DNA from: Bradyrhizobium archetypum | Lineage (GTDB): Bacteria > Pseudomonadota > Alphaproteobacteria > Rhizobiales > Xanthobacteraceae | Assembly (NCBI RefSeq): GCF_013114835.1 | Contig: NZ_JAAVLW010000005.1 | Location: forward strand, 740,704-804,703 | Direction: 5' to 3' | DNA: 64,000 nucleotides | Part shown: one piece after another, positions 7,871-15,099 of the stretch | Numbering within the stretch: the stretch's first letter is position 1 | How the letters are laid out: each line of letters starts with the position of its first letter | Notes under the pieces: model-generated | The model's input: the letters and a program-made list of their open reading frames with translations, nothing else | What the model was told of the DNA's origin: nothing | Databases searched by the model: none | Program-made: the position numbers and the translations under genes

Positions 7871-8965
7871 ATGCAAGACTTCGTCTACCAGAGCGCGCCG
7901 ATGCGGGTGGTGTTCGGCGCCGGCACGCTGCGTCAATTGCCCTATGAATTATCGCACCTCGGCGTCACCAGCGCCCTCGTGCTGGCGACCCCGCGACAGA
8001 AAGATCTGGTCGCCGGCATTCGGGAGATGATCGGCGAGCGCTTCGCCGGCGTCTTCACCGGCGCGGTCATGCATACGCCCGTTGAGGTGACGGAACGGGC
8101 CATGGAAACCGTGCGTGATATGCGGGCCGATGGTCTCGTCGCGATCGGCGGCGGCTCGACCACCGGCCTCGGCAAGGCGATCGCGTTGCGCACCGACCTG
8201 CCGCAAATCGTGCTGCCGACAAGCTATTCCGGCTCGGAGATGACACCGGTGGTCGGCCAGACCAGCGGCGGGATCAAGACCACGCAGTCGAGCCCGAAAA
8301 TTCTTCCCGAGACCGTCATCTACGACGTCGACCTCACCATGACGATGCCGCCGAAGCTATCGGCGACGTCAGGCATCAACGCCATCGCGCATGCGGTCGA
8401 AGCGCTCTACGCACGGGATCGCAACCCGCTGATCTCGCTGATGGCGGAGGAGGGAATCCGTGCGCTGGCCCAGGCGTTGCCGACAATTTGCGCCCAGCCG
8501 AACGACAAGACCGCGCGCACCGGCGCGCTCTATGGCGCCTGGCTGTGCGGCATCTGCCTGGGGGCCGTCGGCATGGCCCTGCATCACAAGCTCTGCCACG
8601 CGCTGGGCGGCCTGTTCAATCTGCCGCACGCGGAGACCCACACCGTCGTTCTTCCGCACGCCCTCGCCTATAATGCACCCGCCGCGCCCGACGCGATGGC
8701 GCAGGTGGCCGCCGCGCTCGGGGAGCCTGACCCGGCGCTCGGTCTTCAGGATCTGGCGCGAAAACTTGGCTCGCCGTTGTCGCTGCGCGAGATCGGCATG
8801 CCCGAGAGCGGCATCGATCAGGCCGCTGACCTTGCCGTCAAAAATCCCTACTGGAATCCGCGCCCGATCGAGCGAGCGGCGATCCGCGAACTGATCGCGC
8901 GCGCCTGGCGCGGCGACGCGCCGCGCCTTTCCTGCGCAGGCGCAGGACTCGCGACCTCTACGTGA
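7871..8965 (+). CDS. graC: Maleylacetate reductase
   Basis: A 364-residue iron-containing alcohol dehydrogenase-family protein of the maleylacetate reductase branch. It has the nucleotide-binding segment G-G-G-S-T-T-G-L-G-K, the branch-typical S-Y-S-G-S-E-M-T-P and the metal-site region H-H-K-L-C-H-A-L-G-G ... P-H-A-E-T-H. It reduces maleylacetate to 3-oxoadipate with NAD(P)H, the last cluster step before the β-ketoadipate pathway. It is the last gene of the operon, with AAGGAG before the ATG. Its 3' end overlaps the convergent membrane-protein gene by eight bases. No hydroxyquinol 1,2-dioxygenase gene, which would make its substrate, lies nearby. Confidence 0.88.
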   Translation: MQDFVYQSAPMRVVFGAGTLRQLPYELSHLGVTSALVLATPRQKDLVAGIREMIGERFAGVFTGAVMHTPVEVTERAMETVRDMRADGLVAIGGGSTTGLGKAIALRTDLPQIVLPTSYSGSEMTPVVGQTSGGIKTTQSSPKILPETVIYDVDLTMTMPPKLSATSGINAIAHAVEALYARDRNPLISLMAEEGIRALAQALPTICAQPNDKTARTGALYGAWLCGICLGAVGMALHHKLCHALGGLFNLPHAETHTVVLPHALAYNAPAAPDAMAQVAAALGEPDPALGLQDLARKLGSPLSLREIGMPESGIDQAADLAVKNPYWNPRPIERAAIRELIARAWRGDAPRLSCAGAGLATST

Positions 8966-9572
8966 CGGGCCGGGCCGCTTCCTTGACCGCCTGGCTCGTG
9001 GTCGCCATTCCAGCCGCGTAGGCCGCCCCGGCGCCAAGGAGCAGAGCGCAGAAGCTGGCAAACATCACATAAGCGAAGTGTTTGCGCGCCTCCTCGATCT
9101 GCGCTTGCGACGGTGATCTGGTGGTTGCGCCGACCGTCTCGCGCCCGGGAACACCCGACAAATACGCGATGCGGGCGCTGGCAGCATAGGACGGTCCGAC
9201 CAGATTGCTGGCAATGCTGGTCGCGGAAGCCGGAAGCATCGCCGCGGCCGCAACCACCACAACGGTGGCTACCGCCCAGGCCCCCAGCGCGTGACCCACG
9301 CGACCGAGGCCTGTCTGATCCGGCGAGTTAGTAGCCGCGACGGCGCCTCCCACGAAGGCGGCGATGATTCCTGACACTGCCCACCACACGAATGCGGCCC
9401 AGCCAGCACTGGCGGGCGCCGATTGGGCGGTCGGCACGTCAATCGCAAGCAGGCCGATGCCGAACCCCAGCATGGTCAGCAAGATCTGGACGACCAGCGA
9501 AGCAAATACGCCAGCCAGCACGGCCGACCAGGTCCAACTAAAGAAAGCGTTTGGAAATGTGCGTGAAGCCAT
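8958..9572 (-). CDS. Multi-helix membrane protein, function unknown
   Basis: About 204 residues with four likely membrane helices: near residues 12-38, 58-76, 92-112 and a C-terminal one in the last 35 residues. The loops carry no recognisable catalytic motif. The start at 9572 (M-A-S-R-T-F) was chosen because GGAGGA lies six bases upstream; the frame stays open to 9659, but those codons look non-coding. It is convergent with the maleylacetate reductase gene. It may be a general envelope or stress membrane protein; I do not recognise a named family. Confidence 0.65.
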   Translation of the reverse strand: MASRTFPNAFFSWTWSAVLAGVFASLVVQILLTMLGFGIGLLAIDVPTAQSAPASAGWAAFVWWAVSGIIAAFVGGAVAATNSPDQTGLGRVGHALGAWAVATVVVVAAAAMLPASATSIASNLVGPSYAASARIAYLSGVPGRETVGATTRSPSQAQIEEARKHFAYVMFASFCALLLGAGAAYAAGMATTSQAVKEAARPVT

Positions 9573-9689
9573 GATCATTCCTCCAGTACTATTTTTGGTT
9601 CCAATGCTGGCAGGAAACTTTGGTTCCTCCTTCGCGGAACATGGGAGGCCTTTATTCATTGAATTCCAAACAGTTCCAGGAGGGTGGAA

Positions 9690-9773
9690 ATGACATTTGG
9701 TAGAGGCGCACTGCTGTGGCTTCTGGGAATTCCGCTTCCCGTAATCCTGCTGCTAGCGCTGTTCTGGCGTTAG
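9690..9773 (+). CDS. 27-residue hydrophobic membrane peptide
   Basis: A very short gene with a good ribosome site (CCAGGAGGGTGGAA) before its ATG. It encodes 27 residues: a short polar start, then a hydrophobic helix with a W-L-L-G-I-P-L-P turn and an F-W-R end. Nearly identical single-helix micropeptides are, from memory, common in Alphaproteobacteria. It diverges from the membrane protein at 8958-9572. The function is unknown. Confidence 0.55.
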   Translation: MTFGRGALLWLLGIPLPVILLLALFWR

Positions 9774-9848
9774 CTGCGTTTGGCAGCACCTATCGCACTT
9801 TGATGAGTTGGACGGCGCGCTGCGGCCGCAGTCTTGCGCCGGTCGCGC

Positions 9849-10844
9849 TCACGCGGCAATCGAAGCTGCCGCACGGTGCTCGACCAGCGCGATCGCGTCG
9901 CGCAGCACGCCGGCACCGGCGCCGGGCTTGACGCCCTTGTCCGCCAGATGGCGGCGGAAGGCGCGCGCGCCGGGCACGCCGTGAAAGGCGCCGACGAAGT
10001 GCCGCGTCATCGCATGCAGCCTCGTACCTTGCGCCAACTGCTCTTCGATGTACGGCAACATCGCTTCGAAGACGTCCTTCATGGTGGCATATGGCGCCGC
10101 CTCGCCGAACAATTCCGGATCGACGTCCAGCAAGCGCCACGGCTCCTGATAGGCCGCCCGCCCCAGCATCGCGCCATCGACATGGTCGAGGTGCCGCTTC
10201 GCCTCGGCAATGCTGCCGATGCCGCCATTGATGACGACGGGCACATGGGGAAGCGCCGCCTTCAGCCGATAGACCCTGCCGTAATCGAGCGGGGGAATGT
10301 CGCGGTTTTCCTTCGGCGACAATCCATTGAGCCAGGCCTTGCGCGCATGCACGATCAGCGCGTCGGCCCCGGCCGCCACCACGCCGCGTGCCAGCACGTC
10401 GAGCGCAATTTCCGGATCCTGCTCGTCGATGCCGATCCGGCACTTGACGGTGACGGGAATTTTCACCGCACGCTTCATGGCAGCGATGCCCTCGGCAACG
10501 AGCGCCGGCTCGGCCATCAGACACGCGCCGAAGCGGCCGTCCTTCACCCGGTCGGACGGACAGCCGACATTGAGATTGATTTCGTCGTAACCAAAATCTT
10601 CGCCGAGCTTCGCCGCAGTGGCGAGATCGTCCGGATCGGACCCGCCGAGTTGCAGCGCCACCGGATGCTCGATTGGATTGAAGCCAAGCAGCCGCCCGCG
10701 GTCGCCGTGAATGATGGCACCGGTCGTCAGCATCTCCGTATAAAGCCGCGCACGACGCGTCATCAGACGGTGGAACACACGGCAATGCCGATCCGTCCAG
10801 TCCATCATGGGTGCCACAGAAAAGCGATAGTCTTGCGATTCCAA
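9849..10844 (-). CDS. dusA: tRNA-dihydrouridine synthase A, 5' end at an island junction
   Basis: A 331-residue FMN-dependent enzyme that reduces uridines in the tRNA D-loop. The FMN-binding N-terminal motif S-V-A-P-M-M-D-W-T-D-R-H-C-R is at residues 9-22, N-V-G-C-P-S at 92-97 and the catalytic-cysteine motif G-A-C-L-M at 106-110. Length matches DusA. The reading frame has no upstream ATG: it begins at a TTG (10842-10844), with an in-frame stop only a few codons further up. The integrase gene diverges 133 bases away. The 5' end of dusA is the known target of one family of integrative elements, so these first codons were probably supplied by the island. Confidence 0.9.
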   Translation of the reverse strand: MESQDYRFSVAPMMDWTDRHCRVFHRLMTRRARLYTEMLTTGAIIHGDRGRLLGFNPIEHPVALQLGGSDPDDLATAAKLGEDFGYDEINLNVGCPSDRVKDGRFGACLMAEPALVAEGIAAMKRAVKIPVTVKCRIGIDEQDPEIALDVLARGVVAAGADALIVHARKAWLNGLSPKENRDIPPLDYGRVYRLKAALPHVPVVINGGIGSIAEAKRHLDHVDGAMLGRAAYQEPWRLLDVDPELFGEAAPYATMKDVFEAMLPYIEEQLAQGTRLHAMTRHFVGAFHGVPGARAFRRHLADKGVKPGAGAGVLRDAIALVEHRAAASIAA

Positions 10845-10882
10845 TGATTTACCCTACACTCTCAATGGGATGAAAGAAGAAC

Positions 10883-10975
10883 GTGTGCACTCTAAACTAG
10901 ACGAGATTGCACACGTTTGTACTCGTTTTGACCTCTCGGTGCACACATAGTGCACACGAAAGCCGGAGTGCACAC
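10883..10975. repeat. GTGCACAC repeats ahead of the integrase
   Basis: The octamer GTGCACAC occurs in direct orientation at 10939-10946, 10950-10957 and 10968-10975 and inverted (GTGTGCAC) at 10883-10890; a shifted seven-base match lies near 10908. The cluster fills the space between dusA and the integrase start. Such iterated short sites beside an attachment site are typical of integrase arm-type or excisionase binding sites; that role is inferred. Confidence 0.6.
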
Positions 10976-10977
10976 GC

Positions 10978-12072
10978 GTGGCGACTTTCACTCAGTTGGC
11001 ATCTGGAAACTGGCGCGTCCAGGTCCGCCGCAAGACCCGCTATGTGGCCGAGACGTTCCGAAGACGCAAGGACGGCGAAGAATGGGCGCTCGAGATGGAG
11101 CGCAATATCGACCGCAACGGATCGTCCAAGCCACGCGTGGTCCGGAACGTTCGAACATTTGGCGACCTGATCGACCTGCACGACGAAGACATGCGCGAAG
11201 TTGGAAAGCCCCCTCGCCGGTCAAAAGCTGCCGTGATGGCGTCGCTCAAGACTGAGCTCGGCAGTGTGAAGCTGCCCGCGCTCAATCGAGAGCGGCTGAT
11301 CGAGTTTGGAAGAAAGCGCGCCAAGCAAGGCGCTGGCCCCGCGACCTTGTCGATCGATTTGTCTTTCATCCGCACAATCATTACGCACGCCGCCGCTGTG
11401 CACGGCATCGAGGTTTCAGCTGAGGAAGCTCGCCTCGCACGCGTCGCTTTAAGTCACCTCAATTTGGTTGGAAAGAGCAAAGAGCGTGACCGACGGCCCA
11501 CACAAGACGAACTCGACGAACTAATCGAATACTTTGAGACGAACCCCCGGCAATTCATACCAATGGGACGGATCGTCAGATACGCCGTGGCAACGACGTT
11601 GCGCCAGGAAGAAATCTGCAAACCCGAGTGGCCGCTGGTCGACATGAAAAAACGACTGGTGGTCATTCAAGACAGAAAGGATCCGAGGAATAAGGAGGGA
11701 AATGACCAGAAAGTACCTTTGCTCAACTTAACGGGCTATGACGCATGGGAGGTTGTGCTTCAGCAGCGGATTGTAACTCGAGGCTATGGACGGATCTTTC
11801 CCCATAACCACAGATCCGTCAGTGCGGCATTCACCCGGGCATGCGTTGAACTCAAGATCGAAGACCTGCACTTCCACGATCTGCGTCACGAGGGAACAAG
11901 CCGTTTGTTCGAGGCAGGACTTCCTATCGAAAAGGTTGCACTGGTCACCGGCCACAAAGATTGGCGACAGCTCCAGCGATATACCAACCTTAAGGTTGAA
12001 GATCTTCTGAAGCTCCAGTACGCGCAGCAGCCGTCGATAGAAGAATTCGTTGAGACGCTAACAGCCTCCTAG
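10978..12072 (+). CDS. Tyrosine site-specific integrase, dusA type
   Basis: A 364-residue phage-type tyrosine recombinase. Residues 1-60 form an AP2-like or arm-binding N-terminal region, about 60-160 the core-binding domain and 170-364 the catalytic domain. All catalytic residues are visible: R209 (T-T-L-R-Q-E-E), K234 (Q-D-R-K-D), H300/R303 (H-D-L-R-H-E-G-T), H326 (T-G-H-K-D-W-R) and the nucleophile Y335 (L-Q-R-Y-T-N-L). It starts at a GTG with GGAG nine bases upstream. Its position, diverging from the dusA start, matches the integrase family known to insert islands into dusA. It should drive integration and excision of the island. Confidence 0.88.
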   Translation: MATFTQLASGNWRVQVRRKTRYVAETFRRRKDGEEWALEMERNIDRNGSSKPRVVRNVRTFGDLIDLHDEDMREVGKPPRRSKAAVMASLKTELGSVKLPALNRERLIEFGRKRAKQGAGPATLSIDLSFIRTIITHAAAVHGIEVSAEEARLARVALSHLNLVGKSKERDRRPTQDELDELIEYFETNPRQFIPMGRIVRYAVATTLRQEEICKPEWPLVDMKKRLVVIQDRKDPRNKEGNDQKVPLLNLTGYDAWEVVLQQRIVTRGYGRIFPHNHRSVSAAFTRACVELKIEDLHFHDLRHEGTSRLFEAGLPIEKVALVTGHKDWRQLQRYTNLKVEDLLKLQYAQQPSIEEFVETLTAS

Positions 12073-12130
12073 GGGTCCGCAAGACGTCGCGAACATTCGT
12101 CCATCGAATGTTATGGAAACAGTCCGATCG

Positions 12131-12160
12131 CTGATAGGGCTTGTGTAATACCCTTATCAG
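12131..12160. repeat. 30-nt dyad element A
   Basis: CTGATA-N18-TATCAG spanning 30 nt just downstream of the integrase. The arms extend imperfectly (GGG/CCC). Related dyads lie at 18616, 18653 and 21803. There is no T-tract, so it is not a convincing terminator. Confidence 0.5.
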
Positions 12161-12360
12161 TTGCGAATTGCCTGTGACCTGCCATTGTTGAAAGCAGTTT
12201 TTCAAGGATCAAGCTTCGTGCGGCCCGTATGGTGCGCAAGAAGTGATCTGGCGCAGCGGCGCCAAAGACGGCGCGAGCATGCACTGGCGAATTGTAAGAG
12301 CCTCGCCCAAATCGAGCGGATTCTGCGGCACCAGGGCCAGATGTTCAATGAGTAATCGGC

Positions 12361-13605
12361 CTAGACCTGCACGCCTATCGCTCGAAGGATCCGCCTGACT
12401 TCCAAATTCAACATCAACCATTCTTCATGCGTCATCACCCGCATATGAGCGGTCACTAGCCGAACAGGACGCAAGCGATTAAATCCTTCTCGGACGGCCT
12501 CCTCGCGCTTGAATACGCCCTTAAAGCAATCCCGCCAATTAGCTTTGCCCAACAAAATATCCGTGTAGTCTGCGAAATCCGCGTAGTTGATGAGCGGCTG
12601 CTCGTTCTCCCCCTGGGCCAAGGCCTTTGCTTTCTTTTCCCGCCACTTGTCGCGCATGCCGGACGGCAGGCGATCTTCCCAACTGCCGCTGCTCGCTTCC
12701 GTCAAGCATTTGAGGATGAAAGCGCGGAGCTCGCGTTCGAGAACGAAAAGCCATTGGTAGGCTTGGACGTTAAAGGCCGGCACCATCTCAGGGGGCGGCG
12801 GAGCAAGGACCGTGCTGACGACGCCAAGGTCAATTCCCGTTGCTGTCAGGGCACTCTCGAACCCTTCAGCGGGAAAATCCGTCAGTTCGGCATTGAAGCC
12901 GTGCTCCGAATAGATTGAAATCCGTGCCTGGGGATCATCGAGAAGGTCCGTTGCATCCGTCTCCACCTCCCGCCAGTCGCCCAACTCCTGACGAAGACTC
13001 TTGACCAGCCGCGTATCGAAAGGCTGAGCTAACTTCACTGCTGCGCCGATCGCAGACAGCTCGCTAAAGCCGCGCAGGGACTTGAAGCTATCAGCTATCT
13101 GAATGATAGGAGATTGAATCTGCTCGAGTTGACGTTGTAGTTCGAGACTACCAATCGCGAATTCGGCCGTCCAGTTAGGGACCTGTATCTGCGGAATTGA
13201 TATTTCCGATAATCGCGCGAAGTCTTGCGCATTGATCAAGCGAAACTGCTGCTCGAAGTTGAAAGCGTGATCCCGCAATAGATTGATGCTCGAAGGCACT
13301 CCGGCAATTCGGCTAAGGGCATCGCTAAGATCGGCCCCAACCGCCGCTATATTTGTTTTCAGCGCGGCCAACTGCGCCGACGCGATGCGCGCAGATTCGG
13401 CGAAGGCCGACGTGTCAAACTTCACGAGGTTGATCTGAGCGATGGACTTTTCGATTTCGCGGAGATAGTCGGTGGCCGCAAATGAGCTGGTAAGTCGTTG
13501 GAGATCCGTTTGCCTGATCATCTCCATCTGCTTGAACACCTCCAACTGCTTAGATAGCAGTTGGCTGTCCTCGAACTGTTTCTGAATGAGATCAGAGGGC
13601 TTCAT
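12361..13605 (-). CDS. HEPN-domain protein with helical N-terminal region
   Basis: A 414-residue, largely helical protein. The first ~190 residues are amphipathic helix rich in Q, E, L and I, suggesting coiled coils. The C-terminal ~130 residues look like an Swt1-type HEPN domain: W-L-F-V-L-E-R-E-L-R starts the domain, and R382-L-V-T-A-H387 fits the catalytic R-x4-6-H motif of HEPN ribonucleases, followed by M-R-V-M-T. HEPN proteins often act as RNA-cleaving toxins or defence effectors. It is read leftwards, divergent from the lactamase/E2-E1-JAB/patatin operon, with 333 bases between. Linkage to that operon is inferred from proximity. The family call is moderate; no partner antitoxin is visible. 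Confidence 0.6.
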   Translation of the reverse strand: MKPSDLIQKQFEDSQLLSKQLEVFKQMEMIRQTDLQRLTSSFAATDYLREIEKSIAQINLVKFDTSAFAESARIASAQLAALKTNIAAVGADLSDALSRIAGVPSSINLLRDHAFNFEQQFRLINAQDFARLSEISIPQIQVPNWTAEFAIGSLELQRQLEQIQSPIIQIADSFKSLRGFSELSAIGAAVKLAQPFDTRLVKSLRQELGDWREVETDATDLLDDPQARISIYSEHGFNAELTDFPAEGFESALTATGIDLGVVSTVLAPPPPEMVPAFNVQAYQWLFVLERELRAFILKCLTEASSGSWEDRLPSGMRDKWREKKAKALAQGENEQPLINYADFADYTDILLGKANWRDCFKGVFKREEAVREGFNRLRPVRLVTAHMRVMTHEEWLMLNLEVRRILRAIGVQV

Positions 13606-13938
13606 TGGTTACGACTCTCGCGGTAACTGAATTATAGCCGAAGTCTCAATGCGCGGTCCCCCGTCGACAGCGGATCCAGCCGGCCGACAGTTGTACCGTA
13701 GCGATAGGTCGTGACCCGCCAGGCGACGATAAAGCGAAGTCCAGAAACCAAGAAATCCACAGGAATCCTGAGCTCAACCCTAGATTCGTTCTTTAAGCAT
13801 TACTCGCTTCGCTTGTATACCCGAATCACCCTATAGTGTTTGACTGGCTCGACGCATCGCCATCGAGAGGGGTGGCCTTTTGGGCGACCAACTCAGGTGA
13901 AAATTATGATGTAAGGCCTGACCGGCCGAGGAGGCGTG

Positions 13939-15099
13939 ATGTTCGCAGATGTAAAGGGACCGTCCTTCATTTTCTGGCCTGTCGGCTGCGGCGACAGTAC
14001 GACCGTTGTCATCAGCGAAACCGAAGTCATGCAAATCGATCTGAACGACAAGGTGATGGCCGAGGAAGACGACAACGAGCACATTCCGCTGGTGGATGAG
14101 CTCGTGGCCAAGCTGCCGCAACGGAATGGCAAGCCCTACCTGTCCTGTTTTGTGCTGACACATCCTGACCAGGACCACTGCCGCGGCTTCGAGGATCTGT
14201 TGAAGCGCGTTGTGATCGGCGAGTTGTGGCACAGCCCGCATATCTTCCGCGAGTACGAGGACGAGAAGGTACTGTGCAAGGATGCCGAAGTGTTTCGCGA
14301 AGAAGCGCGGCGCCGTGCCACGAAGACCATCAATGCTGGTGGCGACCCTGGCGCGGGAAACCGCGTACGAGTTATCGGCTATAGCTCCCTATTTCAGCCT
14401 GGCGAGCGCTACCATAACTTGCCTGAGCAGTTCCGCACCCGTCCGGGTTCCGAGATCACATGTCTTGACGGCGCGGCCGTTGGCGACCGATTTCATGCCT
14501 TCATTCACGGGCCGTTCAAGGAGGGCGAAGCCGACGCCCGCAACGAGACCAGCGTGGCGATGCGTGTGATCATCGGCTCACAGAATCATCCGATGTACGG
14601 GCTCTTCCTTGGTGACGTCTCCTACCCGACCCTAATGCAGATCTTCGCGCAGACGCACGCTCACAACAATGATGCTATGTTGAATTGGAACGTGCTCCTT
14701 TCGCCGCACCACTGCTCGAAGAAGGTCATGTACGAAGACAACGTCCTTCAGCAGGACGCCATGGACGAGTTGCAGGGGCCCCAGCTCGATATCGGCTATA
14801 TCGTCGCAAGCTCGCCGGAGTTTCCGGCATCGAATTCCTCTGGCGATAACCCGCCCCACGTTAAGGCGAGGAACCGCTATGAGGAGATCGTCAACACGGC
14901 GTTCCTATGCACCGGCGAATACAGCACGCCGGAGAATTTGCGTCCGATTATCTTCAGCGTGAATGAAAACGGCGTATTCCTCGACGATGACGACTACGAG
15001 GTCTCCGATGGCGCGCGCAAGACATTGGCTGCCGCTGTCGCCGCAGCCCGCGGACGCGCGGCTCCTCCAACCGCCAAAGTAGGTTTCGGGCGCGAATGA
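13939..15099 (+). CDS. Metallo-β-lactamase-fold protein of a ubiquitin-like operon
   Basis: A 386-residue soluble protein with a metallo-β-lactamase fold of the ComEC-like type. The metal motif is H75-P-D-Q-D-H80 (T-H-P-D-Q-D-H). Further likely ligands lie in F-L-G-D-V-S and L-S-P-H-H-C-S. There is no signal peptide. The C-terminal ~25 residues are Ala/Arg-rich, look disordered and end G-F-G-R-E. The ATG at 13939 has GAGGAGG four bases upstream. The stop overlaps the next start by 4 bp (ATGA), so the two are translationally coupled. Lactamase-fold proteins do occur beside bacterial E1/E2/JAB genes; here it could be a nuclease or hydrolase effector, or the target of conjugation. The exact function is unknown. 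Confidence 0.75.
   Translation: MFADVKGPSFIFWPVGCGDSTTVVISETEVMQIDLNDKVMAEEDDNEHIPLVDELVAKLPQRNGKPYLSCFVLTHPDQDHCRGFEDLLKRVVIGELWHSPHIFREYEDEKVLCKDAEVFREEARRRATKTINAGGDPGAGNRVRVIGYSSLFQPGERYHNLPEQFRTRPGSEITCLDGAAVGDRFHAFIHGPFKEGEADARNETSVAMRVIIGSQNHPMYGLFLGDVSYPTLMQIFAQTHAHNNDAMLNWNVLLSPHHCSKKVMYEDNVLQQDAMDELQGPQLDIGYIVASSPEFPASNSSGDNPPHVKARNRYEEIVNTAFLCTGEYSTPENLRPIIFSVNENGVFLDDDDYEVSDGARKTLAAAVAAARGRAAPPTAKVGFGRE

Noticed and set aside
13606..13938. Hidden ubiquitin-like gene upstream of the lactamase-fold gene
   Set aside because: Short frames there show no β-grasp pattern or terminal di-glycine.
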